Source: Roseiarcus sp963822215 (GTDB lineage Bacteria; Pseudomonadota; Alphaproteobacteria; Rhizobiales; Beijerinckiaceae). From it: a stretch of DNA of 64,000 nt. Below the pieces are notes generated by a model. That model had not been told where the DNA came from. It saw nothing but the letters and a program-made list of their open reading frames with translations, and ran no database searches. Location of the stretch: positions 310,001 to 374,000 of the forward strand of contig CAWGGX010000010.1 of assembly GCA_963822215.1 (NCBI GenBank), written 5' to 3'. The position numbers were made by a program, and so were the translations under genes. Positions 45,581 to 55,419 of this stretch are shown one piece after another; position 1 is the stretch's first letter; each line of letters opens with the position of its first letter.

Positions 45581-46643
45581 ATATACGTTTCGACCGCGAG
45601 CGCCTTGAACAGCTGCAAACGCTCGTGACCGATTCAGGGCCCGATCAAAACTTGGGCCGCAACTATGAAGCGGACGAGGATCTGGCAGCCGCAGTTAACG
45701 TCGCGCTGATCCTCAATCGTCCGTTGCTCGTCTCGGGGCGCCCGGATGCGGCAAAACCCAGCTTGGCTACGCCATTGCACGAAACCTGGGGATCAGCCGC
45801 GTTTATTTCTTCTCGGTCAAGTCGACGTCAGAAGCCCGCGATCTGTTTTACGGATACGACGCAATCGGTCGGTTTCAGGCGGTGCAAATCGCTGCCGCGG
45901 AACGACCTTTCTCGGACGCAGGACGGTCGGCCGCATTGCCGCCGAAGGTCGGGGACTATATCGAATATCGTGCGCTCGGGGCTGCGATTCTGGACGCGCA
46001 TCAGAAAGCGGACGTATCGCATTTGCTGGTTGGCAGGTACGAGCATCCTGGCCAGCCACGCCGTTCGGTTGTCGTGATCGACGAAATCGACAAGGCGCCT
46101 CGCGACTTCCCGAATGATCTCCTTGACGAAGTCGACGGCATGAAGTTCCGGGTGCCGGAACTGCTGCAATGGACGCGCGCAATGGGTCGCAGTCCCGAGA
46201 CCCCGGGGCTGGCGCAGGTGCAGCCCGACATACGACCGATCGTGGTCATCACCTCGAATTCGGAAAAGCAACTTCCCGACCCGTTTCTTCGGCGATGCGT
46301 CTTTGCTGAACTGAGCTTTCCCAAGGATGACGAAAAGGGACAGGAAAAGCTGGACCGAATCGTCTCGACGGCGCTTGACCAAAGCGCGCCTGGACAAGCC
46401 CAAACGATTGCCGAGGCCGTGCGGAAGCTCATCTTTGAATATCGTCGGCGTAATCTTGTCCGCCGCCCCGGAATCGCCGAACTCCTCGACGCCGCCCGCG
46501 TTGTTGCCGAAGCCAGGGAGAGGGAACCCGGGCAATCTCTCGAGGACCTCCTGAAGTTGACCCGTTCGTCGTTGGTCAAGGAGATCGAGGATGGGAAATA
46601 TTTCGACGACGCCGTGAAGGCTGTCAGCCTCAAGAAGGAGTGA
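45577..46643 (+). pseudogene. MoxR-type AAA ATPase, one-base frameshift in Walker A
   Basis: Starts at the ATG at 45577, overlapping the TIR stop. NIRFDRERLEQLQTLVTDSG and LAAAVNVALILNRPLLVSG are followed by a run of four G (45735-45738) where five are needed. Restoring one G gives SGAPGCGKTQLGYAIARNLG, a normal Walker A, and one frame through FSVKSTSEARDLFYGYDAIG, Walker B RRSVVVIDEIDKAPRDFPND, sensor 1 VVITSNSEKQLPDPFLRRC and the C-terminal lid to 46643 (about 355 residues). Either the gene is disabled or a base is missing in the G run. In related systems the MoxR ATPase couples sensor and effector proteins. Confidence 0.88.
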
Positions 46644-46649
46644 GGGAAC

Positions 46650-49394
46650 GTGGGCGAGTTTCTTCGGCTCGATCTCGATTCAGATGCGCTGCTCCACTTT
46701 TTCAAGGCGCTGGAGCGCGAACGACGGCAGAGTGGAATTGTCGGCCCCGCGAGCCGAATCGAACCGCGGCGACGCGCCAGCCTTGTGGAACTCGTCCTTT
46801 CGCTGAATCTCGAGTCGGCTTGGGGTGAGTCCGAGAAACCAAGGATCGATGTAGCCGCGATGACGCGGATGTTCGCTCCGCTGCTCGCGGAGACGGGGAA
46901 GGCGCGGGACGCGTTGCGCCGCGCGCTCGAGACCACCCCACCGGGGACATTCAACCTTGCGCCTGTCAAGCAGGGCGACATCGCCGACAGGTCTGGACCC
47001 GATCGGGGCCAGGGCAAAAAGACGCCGGACCGCGAAGAGCGCGGACCAGGGCGGCGCGGACTCCCGCTGCGCACTTGGGCCGCCGCTTTGGCGACACTCG
47101 CGATCGCCGCGGTCGTGGTCGCCCAGTTGGGTAAACAGGGGCTCTCACTGAGCTGTTTGTTTCGCGACCAGAGCCAGTGCGCCACTCCGCCCCCAAATCT
47201 CCCGAACGTGCCCCCGTCCCCAAACCTGTCTCAAAGCCCGATGCAAAATCCGACATCGCCGCCGCCTCGGCAGCCTTCCGCCGGACAAACCTCCAATGAA
47301 GTTTACGCTCAATTTCTCCGAACCGCGGCCCACTCACTGGAGCACAACAAATCGTCTCCGACGCCGCGAGAACTTGCGGAGGATTTCGCCGCCGGTGACC
47401 CGGCCGGTCCGTCCGCCAAGCAGATCTTGGAGGCGATGTTCGCCGCCGTCCCGCGCCACCCGGATCTGCCGCTGCCCTCGAACGCGGAGGGCGCCGCCGA
47501 TCTGCGCCGCTACGCGGCTGCCGCCGCGGCCGTTGTCAACCAAAAAGATCTCGAGGAAATGCTTGGCCTTGCAACCAGCGCGCATGACGACGACGGGCAG
47601 ACGTCGAACCAAACGCCTGTTGGCAAGCTGCTCACCGATTTCGCCAGTCAACATGCTTCGCCGGCGTCATCATATCGTCGGCCGGCGCCGGAGAATGGGT
47701 CGCCGGTTCGCTGGGTTCCGTTCACCGTGGCCTTTGTTGCGCTCATCGGCATTCTTACGGCAATTTGGCGAACGCTACGCGTGCAGGACGCGCACTTGAT
47801 CCGAGCCGTCGGCGACATCAAAGGTGAACGGGCCGATATCAAAGTGCAGGCGCTCGGTCTCGAGAGTATCGACGCGCCGAGGTTCGCTGGGATAGCGAAG
47901 AAGATGTCTCAGCGGCGCCCCGTCGACGGCCGCCGGCTCGATGCGGACCGCACGATCCGCGCAAGCGTTGCGCAACTCGGCTTCTTCGCGCCGATTTTCA
48001 AGCCGAGATCGGCGCCGACGGAGTACGTCTTCCTTTTGAAGCGAGACGCCCGGGATGATCATGCGCGTGACCGATTTGCCGCGATTGTCGACGCCTTGCG
48101 ACTCGCGGGCGTCCGCGCGACGCGCTATGATTTTTCCCACGATCCGCGCATTTTGTTCCCTCGCGACGACTGGGATTGGGAACGTGCATTGCCGTTCGCA
48201 CACCTCAACGATCGGCACCCGGATGCAAGGCTGATCCTCGTGTCGGACGGAGTCGAGCTTGTCACCCCGGCGAACCTTCAGCCGTTCGCGTGGCTTAGAT
48301 CCTTGAGTTTTTGGCGTGATGTTGGTCTGCTTACGCCGGCAGTCGTGCGCGAGCAAGGTTCAGCCGCTCAATCCCTGGCGCTGAGCCTTGAGTGGCCTAT
48401 GGAGCAGGCGACGTTATCCGGCCTTGCCGGCCTCGTGGACCATTTCGATTCCAGGGCGGCGCGGCTGAGCGCGCCCGACGCCAATTCCCGGCCGCGTATC
48501 GACCGACCGCTGCCAGCCAGCATCCTCCATTCGCGAACACGGCTCCTGTCCGACGCTTCCCTCGACCCTGCGGGACAAGAGACGCTGGTGGCCGACCTGC
48601 GCTATTTCCTGGGAGATCATGGTTTCTATTGGCTGGCCTCGACCGCGATCTATCCCGAACTCCGCTACGACATCACGATTTTCCTCGGGCTTCGGCTCAC
48701 CGAGGGCGCCGACCCGAAACGCCCAGCAGTCTTCAACGACGATCGCCTCACCCGGCTTGCGAGTCTTCCTTGGTTTCAGGTCGGACGCTTTCCGGACTGG
48801 ATACGTTGGCTGCTTTTCGATGCGATCCGACCCGAGCAGCAAAGACAGGCGCAAGACGAGGTCGCTCGCATGCTGGAAGGCGCGCAGCGCAGTGATGGCG
48901 GTCCGCAAACCGAAGAGTTCGACGCCGCGGCAATCCTTGGCGGCGGCGAGCCGAGACCGACCAAGATTGCCCTTTCGATTTGGCGACAGGAGACCCAGGG
49001 CGCCGCAATGCCGCGGGACTCCGTCGCGCTGGAGCTTCTGACACGCGGAGGACGAACGGAACTCCTGACCCGCGTCAGTGGTCAGACTTTGGAGGAAATC
49101 AAGAGAGCCGCCCGTCGCTCGCGTTGGGCTCAGCGCGCTCCGATCCTCCTGCCGGCGCTGGCGTGGATTTTGGCCTGCTTCTGGCTCATCCCGAAGCCAT
49201 GGAGCGGCCCGGCGACGACAGGCGCCTGGCTGCCTGTCCTGACGCTGTCCGCCGTTGCGCCATTGGCCTTGATCGTCTCGCAGCCGTCTCGGCTTTGGCG
49301 AGCGGCGGTCGCCGCGCCAGCGGCTACCGCGAGGGCCGCGCGCGGCCTGGCGTCGGTGACGGCAAGAGCGCCAACGGGCAGAGAGCGTCAGTGA
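46650..49394 (+). CDS. large membrane protein of the MoxR-associated system (degenerate vWA-like domain)
   Basis: 914 residues from the GTG at 46650 with AAGGAGTGAGGG upstream, 6 bp after the MoxR stop. Order: a 100-residue helical N-domain (FLRLDLDSDALLHFFKALER), a membrane helix (LRTWAAALATLAIAAVVVAQ), and a Pro/Ser-rich periplasmic or linker segment. A second helix (PVRWVPFTVAFVALIGILTA) precedes a large cytoplasmic domain with EYVFLLKRDARDDHARDRFA, DARLILVSDGVEL and a TLSGLAGLVDHF block that resembles a vWA fold without the DxSxS site. Two C-terminal helices (IDs from AQRAPILLPALAWILACFWL) follow. The next gene overlaps by 4 bp. It likely links the ATPase to the WD40-caspase protein at the membrane; function unproven. 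Confidence 0.75.
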   Translation: MGEFLRLDLDSDALLHFFKALERERRQSGIVGPASRIEPRRRASLVELVLSLNLESAWGESEKPRIDVAAMTRMFAPLLAETGKARDALRRALETTPPGTFNLAPVKQGDIADRSGPDRGQGKKTPDREERGPGRRGLPLRTWAAALATLAIAAVVVAQLGKQGLSLSCLFRDQSQCATPPPNLPNVPPSPNLSQSPMQNPTSPPPRQPSAGQTSNEVYAQFLRTAAHSLEHNKSSPTPRELAEDFAAGDPAGPSAKQILEAMFAAVPRHPDLPLPSNAEGAADLRRYAAAAAAVVNQKDLEEMLGLATSAHDDDGQTSNQTPVGKLLTDFASQHASPASSYRRPAPENGSPVRWVPFTVAFVALIGILTAIWRTLRVQDAHLIRAVGDIKGERADIKVQALGLESIDAPRFAGIAKKMSQRRPVDGRRLDADRTIRASVAQLGFFAPIFKPRSAPTEYVFLLKRDARDDHARDRFAAIVDALRLAGVRATRYDFSHDPRILFPRDDWDWERALPFAHLNDRHPDARLILVSDGVELVTPANLQPFAWLRSLSFWRDVGLLTPAVVREQGSAAQSLALSLEWPMEQATLSGLAGLVDHFDSRAARLSAPDANSRPRIDRPLPASILHSRTRLLSDASLDPAGQETLVADLRYFLGDHGFYWLASTAIYPELRYDITIFLGLRLTEGADPKRPAVFNDDRLTRLASLPWFQVGRFPDWIRWLLFDAIRPEQQRQAQDEVARMLEGAQRSDGGPQTEEFDAAAILGGGEPRPTKIALSIWRQETQGAAMPRDSVALELLTRGGRTELLTRVSGQTLEEIKRAARRSRWAQRAPILLPALAWILACFWLIPKPWSGPATTGAWLPVLTLSAVAPLALIVSQPSRLWRAAVAAPAATARAARGLASVTARAPTGRERQ

Positions 49395-52300
49395 CCGCCC
49401 CAACTCCGCAACAAGCCTCGGGATCGAACCCGGACCACTTGGTCGAGGCTATTCGCAACTATATTCCGCAGCCGGGTGTCGTCGTGGCTGCGCTGGCGCC
49501 CGTCATTGCCGCGTTAGCGATGATGCTTTGGCTGCGCGCCGAAGAAACTTGGACCACTTTTGAAGCAAACGCCGACGGCGGCGGGCGCGAGGTGGCCACA
49601 TCGCTCGAATGGACGGACGACGGCGCCGCTTTGCTGATCGGGACAGCAAGTGGGAGGGTCGTTCGCGTAGCCGCCAACGGGGTCCAGCTTTCGGGTGCGT
49701 CGACGAATGCAGCCGGCACTGTTTTTGCCGTGCACGCGACCAAGGCCGTCGGCACGGGCGCAAACCCCTGTCCGGATCTCGCCGCCTCAGTGGCAAGATC
49801 CGAGGAAGCGCCGACGGAGTCCTACGTCATTGAGGCTTTCTCGCGATCGGCCGATCTCTCGCCAGCGAACAATAAGGCGACGAGCCCAACCTGCGGTCAG
49901 TTTCCATCCAAACTGTCCCAGTTTGCAGTCGATGAGCTCGGAGATGTCTATTACGCGTTGCCTGAAGCAAAAAACGGCTCTGGCGAGGTCGCGGTCACTC
50001 GGCTGACGGACAAACGGACTGATCGCTTCAGCGGAAGACTCGTCACAGCGTTAGCCGGTCTGCGCGACGGCGCAGCATTTGGGCGGGAGAGCGGAGAGGT
50101 CGAACTGTTCGGGCCGACCGCGCAACACACAATTGAGCGCCGGCTGCTTCATTTCGGCGGCCCGGCGATCTCGAACGGAGGCACGAGCGTCGGGGATCGC
50201 ATCGAACATCTGGCAGCCTCCCGGGACGCGAGGGTCGCCGCCCCGGCGCTGGCCGTTGTGACGGCGAGCGGAAGACTGTTTATCGAGGGCGAAGAGGGTT
50301 CAGAAGCAGATCCCGTCGATTTTGGCCGGGCGCCAAGCAGACTTTTCCTTGGAGGGGCGTTCGCAGGCCTGGAGTTCTCGAGTGACGGGGAGACCCTACT
50401 GCTCCGGCGCTTCGACGGAAGTGTCGCCCTGATGCGGGCGGTCGGGCGAGACAATTCATCGACGACCGCCATACCCGACACGAGCCCGCCGGGGGCGGTC
50501 GCGCGCACAGGGCGACCGCCGGCTGCGTCGCAGCTCAACTTAGGCGACACATTGGCAACACGACAAGTTGTCGAACAGCAACAAGAAGTGGTTCAACCGC
50601 AACCCGCGGGGTCCACGCAAAAATGGGTGTTGGTTTCGATCAGCCTCGAAGCTCCCCTCGGGGCTCTTGACGCCGCGCTCAGCGCGGATGGCAAAACTCT
50701 GGCGATTGCGGCCACGGACAATTTGATCCGGATTCTCGACGTCTCGACTGCGTTCTCCGACGCCGGACAGGCCGCCGAGGTCGCCGAAATCCCGGGTCAT
50801 TCTGACCTCCGCGCAGCGATGTCGCTCTCGCAGGACGGGACGAAGCTCGCCATTGCCGACTTGGACGGCAATCTTTCGATTACCAACCTGACCTTCGCGC
50901 GGATGGTCTGGCGACTGGAATCACCCTTCCGGTCATTGCGTCATGCAACTGCAATACATACGGCAATGGTCACATCCACGCTCCCTTCAGCCGGCGACTT
51001 GTCCGAAGCGCCTCGCGGTGCGTCCGACCTGTACGATCGGCCGTCGCTCGCGGTGGATCCGGGAATGCATACAGCACGACTTCGATCGATGGCGGTCGAT
51101 GCCGAAGGACGGTTTGCGATCACAGGAGGTAGCGATAGCACGGTTCGGATCTGGTCGGCCACGGACGGCAAGTTGCTGCGGACGGTCTGGATCCCGGTTG
51201 GCCCCGACCCTGTCGGCGACATCTACGCCGTCGCGATCAGCCCGGACGGGTCGACCGTCGCCGTTGGGGGGTGGACCGAGCGGAGAAATGCCGGAACCGT
51301 GATTTATCTGTTCGATCGTAATTCTGGCGCTTTGATCGGGCGAATTGACGCGGACTTGCCCAATGTCGTGAGTTTTCTCACCTTCTCGCTCGACGGCCGC
51401 TACCTCGCGGCGACCGTGGGCAGCAACGGCCTGCGGGTCTTCGACCGAGACAAGGATTGGAGAGAGGCCTTCCGCGACGACCGATATGGAGATCAAAGCT
51501 ACGGCGCGACTTTCGCCCGAGACGGGCACCTCGCGACGACAGCCTACGATGGATTGATTCGCCTCTACCAGTACGACCCCAACAACGACAGCCCAAAGTT
51601 TCGCCGCGTTGGCGAGCCAGTGAGGGCGCCGAGCGGAAATCTGCCGTTCGGCGCAGCTTTCAGTCCCGACGGCAAGCGGCTTGCGATCGGATACCACGAC
51701 GTTGCGGCGGTCGATGTTCTGGATGGAGTGACCCTCAACCGCGTCGGCGGTCAGAGCCCGGCGAATGCGACGCCCTCCCCGGCCGGACCCACGCATGTCG
51801 CGTGGTCCGGCGACGGCGAGACGCTCTATGCGGCCGGCGGCGTTACAGACCAGCAAGGACGGACTGTCCTATTCGCGTGGGATCGGGGCGGCCTTGGGGA
51901 CGAACGGCGCATGACCTACTGCGCTTCCGACACGGCGGCTGGCGTTGACGCCTTGCCGGAAGGTCGAATCTTGGTCGCCTCGCTGGCGCCCTGTCTCGGC
52001 CTCATTGACGCCCGAGGCGAACCAATCTGGACTGTCAACTCGCCTGTCCTCGATTTTCGCGGCCAGACCGACGTCATGCGCGTGTCTGAAGACGGCCGCA
52101 TCGTCGACTTTGGTTATCTTGGATCGGCTGCACCCGTCCTAAGGTTTGATGCCAGATCGCTCACACTCTCAAGATCGCCGAACGACGGTTCGACGTTCGC
52201 GGCGCAACGAGAAGGTTTGGCGGTTAAAGGCTGGCGGAACGGAATGACCCCGACCCTGAATGGCCGACCTGTCGCGATGCAACGATATGACATGTCCCGA

Positions 52301-53572
52301 AGTCTGGCGATCACCTCTGACGCAAAACGGTTCTTTGTCGGTTCCAGCTTCGGACTAACGGCGTTCGACGACACGGGAGCGCAGAAATGGTGGCGGGCCG
52401 GTCGAGGCGAGGTTTGGGCGACCAACGCCACCAAAGACGGCCGCATTTTAGTCGCGGCTGAAGACGGGGGCGCGATCCACTGGCTTGGCGCGGATGATGG
52501 ACGCGAACTCCTGGCGCTGCAGGTGTTGCCGAACAGGACGGACTGGGTGCTTTGGACGCCCGAAGGCTTTTACGAGGCGACGTCTGGCGCACAGGACGTG
52601 CTGAAGTGGGTCGTCAATCGTGGCCCGGACACCGCTGCGACGACGGCGCCTGTCTCCGCGATCCCGAAGCTCCATCGGCCCGACGCGCTGGCGCTCATCC
52701 TCGACGAACTCGGGACCGCACGCGCTCTCGGCATCGCCGACCTGACAGCCGCGCGCCTCGACGTCCAGAGTGCCACCGGCAGCGCCAAGCCACCCGGCGG
52801 AGTGCTCCACGTGCTTTCGATCGGCATCGACAAGTTCGGTGACAAGGCCGGCGACCTACACCTAGACTACGCGGCCGAGGATGCCCACGACGTCGCGAGC
52901 GCGCTTCTCGCGAGCCAGAAAAGTTCGGCCGGCAAGGCGAGTCTCTACGCCGACGTCAGCTTGACCTATCTGCCCAATGACAAGGCCGACAACGCCGCCA
53001 TTCTCGACACTCTCGACGCTATGGCGCAAGGCATGGCGAAGAGCGGCGCGGACCAGGACTTGGCGATCATTTTCGTTTCTACCTACGGCGAAATGATCGA
53101 CGGTCAATTCTATCTCATCCCCTACGGCTTCGACCCGGGATCGCAAGGCAGGAGCATCGAGAGCGCCGTATCGGCGAGCGAGTTCGCGAGAAAGGTCGCG
53201 GCGATCGCCGCTCACGGCAAGGTGCTGCTGCTCATCGACGCCAGCCATCCCGGCATGGTCGCTGGCCAGGCTTGGGCTAAGGATCCCGACGCGAAGGTTT
53301 TGCAAGACGCCCTGGACTTGGAAAACGTCACCGTGCTGACCTCGTCCAGGAGGAACGAGCTCTCGGAAGAGCTGCCGGCCTGGAAGCACGGCGCGTTCGC
53401 GCAGGCCTTTCTGGACGCGCTCGCCGGTGCCGCGGACGCGCAGGACATCGTCCGCCTGTCCGCCCTCACAGATGCGATGGAAGTCGAAGTCCAGTCGCTG
53501 ACCAAGGGTCGACAGCACCTCGGCATGCATGTCAACTTCACCGGCGACCTCTTCGTCGCCAGCCATTATTGA
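49391..53572 (+). CDS. WD40-repeat protein with inactive caspase-like domain
   Basis: 1,393 residues from the GTG at 49391, which overlaps the previous stop. A membrane anchor lies at about 28-48 (PGVVVAALAPVIAALAMMLW). WD40/beta-propeller blades fill roughly 60-1140 (AVAISPDGSTVAVGG, SMAVDAEGRFAITGGSDSTV, AAFSPDGKRLAIGYHD and others). Residues 1155-1393 are a caspase/peptidase C14 fold: LHVLSIGIDKFGDKAGDLHL, YAAEDAHDVASAL, DLAIIFVSTYGEMIDGQFYL, VLLLIDASHPGM. The catalytic His position is Tyr1232 (STYG for SGHG) and the catalytic Cys is Ser1285 (DASHPG for DACHSG), so peptidase activity is not expected. It may act as a scaffold or decoy. Confidence 0.88.
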   Translation: MTAPTPQQASGSNPDHLVEAIRNYIPQPGVVVAALAPVIAALAMMLWLRAEETWTTFEANADGGGREVATSLEWTDDGAALLIGTASGRVVRVAANGVQLSGASTNAAGTVFAVHATKAVGTGANPCPDLAASVARSEEAPTESYVIEAFSRSADLSPANNKATSPTCGQFPSKLSQFAVDELGDVYYALPEAKNGSGEVAVTRLTDKRTDRFSGRLVTALAGLRDGAAFGRESGEVELFGPTAQHTIERRLLHFGGPAISNGGTSVGDRIEHLAASRDARVAAPALAVVTASGRLFIEGEEGSEADPVDFGRAPSRLFLGGAFAGLEFSSDGETLLLRRFDGSVALMRAVGRDNSSTTAIPDTSPPGAVARTGRPPAASQLNLGDTLATRQVVEQQQEVVQPQPAGSTQKWVLVSISLEAPLGALDAALSADGKTLAIAATDNLIRILDVSTAFSDAGQAAEVAEIPGHSDLRAAMSLSQDGTKLAIADLDGNLSITNLTFARMVWRLESPFRSLRHATAIHTAMVTSTLPSAGDLSEAPRGASDLYDRPSLAVDPGMHTARLRSMAVDAEGRFAITGGSDSTVRIWSATDGKLLRTVWIPVGPDPVGDIYAVAISPDGSTVAVGGWTERRNAGTVIYLFDRNSGALIGRIDADLPNVVSFLTFSLDGRYLAATVGSNGLRVFDRDKDWREAFRDDRYGDQSYGATFARDGHLATTAYDGLIRLYQYDPNNDSPKFRRVGEPVRAPSGNLPFGAAFSPDGKRLAIGYHDVAAVDVLDGVTLNRVGGQSPANATPSPAGPTHVAWSGDGETLYAAGGVTDQQGRTVLFAWDRGGLGDERRMTYCASDTAAGVDALPEGRILVASLAPCLGLIDARGEPIWTVNSPVLDFRGQTDVMRVSEDGRIVDFGYLGSAAPVLRFDARSLTLSRSPNDGSTFAAQREGLAVKGWRNGMTPTLNGRPVAMQRYDMSRSLAITSDAKRFFVGSSFGLTAFDDTGAQKWWRAGRGEVWATNATKDGRILVAAEDGGAIHWLGADDGRELLALQVLPNRTDWVLWTPEGFYEATSGAQDVLKWVVNRGPDTAATTAPVSAIPKLHRPDALALILDELGTARALGIADLTAARLDVQSATGSAKPPGGVLHVLSIGIDKFGDKAGDLHLDYAAEDAHDVASALLASQKSSAGKASLYADVSLTYLPNDKADNAAILDTLDAMAQGMAKSGADQDLAIIFVSTYGEMIDGQFYLIPYGFDPGSQGRSIESAVSASEFARKVAAIAAHGKVLLLIDASHPGMVAGQAWAKDPDAKVLQDALDLENVTVLTSSRRNELSEELPAWKHGAFAQAFLDALAGAADAQDIVRLSALTDAMEVEVQSLTKGRQHLGMHVNFTGDLFVASHY

Positions 53573-53641
53573 TCACGTTGCAGGACAAAAGTCTTCAGGG
53601 CGCTTCAAGACTTGCAGTACCCGCTTTGGGCGGACGCCGCG

Positions 53642-53674
53642 GACCCGGACGAGTGGATTACCCGCATCCGGTTC
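53642..53674 (-). ncRNA. decayed group II intron domain V
   Basis: The minus strand reads GAACCGGATGCGGGTAATCC and ends CGTCCGGGTC. It matches domain V of the intron at 16489-18514 (16528-16560) in the outer stem, and in about 20 bp on the 5' side (GAGCGAAGC). The inner hairpin is altered. No intron protein or 5' domains adjoin it, so this is a 60-bp relic (53637-53695) just after the WD40-caspase gene. Confidence 0.7.
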
Positions 53675-53879
53675 TTCGCGTGCAAGCTTCGCTCAGGAAG
53701 CGCCGTGCGGATGGACGTCAGTCGTCGTTTCCAGGGAAAGGCAGGAGTACCCCGGTCTGACGCTTTGCGAATCAGTCGTCAGGCGGCAATTCGGTATCCC
53801 TGGACGCATTCAAGCGCGCTTCTAAAATCGGGGTTCGGGTCGAGACTTATGGTTCGATGAGTTTTCAGGAAGGGCGGCC

Positions 53880-54689
53880 ATGATGAAGGAGAATTGGGCG
53901 ACATATCGGGGCTGGGCGAAGCGGGCGCGCGGCCTTCAGGCGGAAACGGATTCCTGGAATCTTCTAGCGCTTGTCTGCGTGGCCCTCGCTGCTCTTTGCG
54001 GCGCGGCGACGACGATCTTCCCGAAGCCGAGCGTTCTGGGCCGCCGCTCGCGATCGCGGCGGCGCTCGCCTCCGCCGCCGGGGCCTATTTCGGCACGACG
54101 GTCGTCGGCTCCGGTAAGGATTTGGGCTGGGCACAGGCCCGCGCGACGGCCGAAGCCATCAAGTCCGAATGCTTCCGCTACACGTCACGCGCCGGCGCCT
54201 ATTCGCAGCCCAATGCGGCCAAGACGTGCCTCGACCGGATCGACACCTTCGCCAGGACCGCGACGGACGCGGGGCTAGCGCTGTCCAACGACCCGATCCC
54301 GGCCAAGGGCGACGAGCGGATGCCGGTCGACCCGATGGCGCCGCGTCCTGAGGACGAGGGCGCGGCGAAAGGCTGGTACGTGACTCACCGAATCGACGAG
54401 CAAATCGGATACTACCGCAAGGGGCAGGAGAAGAACGAGGCCCTTGCGAGTCAGCTCTGGTGGGTCGCGTTCCGCCGGCCCCGCGGCGGTGCTGTTTGGC
54501 GCGATCGGCGCTTACGCCCAGGCCTTTGCGCCGTGGATCGGCTCGTTGACGACCATCGCCGCGGCGGCCGCTGCCTGTGGCCTATGCCGACAACTATCTC
54601 GTCGACTTGGAGAACGACAATCGACGACTGCGCTCGTTAGGCCAGTTTACGGCAGTGTCCGCCGAGGGCCGAGTTTATCCGTTTGCCTA
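53880..54689 (+). pseudogene. SLATT/DUF4231-type membrane protein, multiply frameshifted
   Basis: The frame from 53880 gives MMKENWATYRGWAKRARGLQ AETDSWNLLALVCVALAALC. The next frame gives LASAAGAYFGTTVVGSGKDL, WAQARATAEAIKSECFRYTS and WYVTHRIDEQIGYYRKGQEK. A third gives AAVLFGAIGAYAQAFAPWIG, and a fourth AYADNYLVDLENDNRRLRSL to the TAG at 54687-54689. Joined, these make one protein of about 265 residues with two pairs of membrane helices around a helical RxxxE-rich middle, as in SLATT/DUF4231 proteins. These are proposed pore-forming effectors of conflict systems. Three shifts (near 54030, 54480 and 54578) show it is decayed. Confidence 0.8.
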
Positions 54690-55419
54690 GCCCTTGGCGG
54701 ACGACAGCTATTTGCGCATGCGCTAAGCGGGCCTCGCCTAGTGACATCTATAGGCGCAGACTCCGCCCGCAAAGATACATTCCCCTACCAACGCCGAAGA
54801 GCGGCTTGTAGACATAACAGGCGGCATGCGTTCATCGGCATGTTGCTGCGGTCCGGGGGCGCTTGGCAACGTCAGCGACCACAGCGTCAGGAGCTCCAAG
54901 AAGGTCCGCGAGAAAGGATCGGACGGATTGGTCAAAGCGGTCAATGACGTCAAGATCGCCGTGTCGGTCGCCGCCAAGTTCGCCGAGCTTCCGACCGCCG
55001 CCCAGGCCGCGCCAGGGACCATCGAAGGGGTCGAGCCATGCGCTGGAGGCGCCGCCGAAGGGCACCTCCCATCGAGCGCGGCCGGACCCGCGCGATCGAC
55101 CGCACAAAAAGGCGGCGACAAGCGGCCAGCCAAGGCGACCCTTTCGAGCGGACCATCCCGCACCACGGCCGCGACCAAGGCGCGAGCACCCCCCCAATCG
55201 CAATCGGCGGCCGCTCGTGTGCGACCCCGAGGGGCGTATTTCGGAGCGCCATGCAAATCTCGGCCGATCCCCACAAACGCTTTCCCAAATTTTGCCCCCG
55301 CAATTTCTTGCCAAGATAGTTAGGCCGCACATTCGTCCGCGATGCGCGTTAATGAGCGGCGCATACACCACAAGAAAAACAGCGACGGCGAGGCCATATT
55401 CGCCGCAACGAACGAAAAC
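54690..55419. other. 730-bp region with no recognisable gene
   Basis: The longest open frame (54826-55323, plus) includes KKVREKGSDGLVKAVNDVKI, then AVSVAAKFAELP but has no known domain and no good ribosome site; I do not support it as a gene. The remainder is featureless. Confidence 0.45.

Noticed and set aside
48980..53572. 1,530-codon frame for the WD40-caspase protein.
   Set aside because: The first 137 codons overlap the membrane protein in another frame; the GTG at 49391 coincides with that gene's stop and begins the plausible N-terminus.
52800..53572. Annotating the C-terminal domain as an active caspase-like protease.
   Set aside because: The catalytic His and Cys positions are Tyr and Ser, so activity is not supported.
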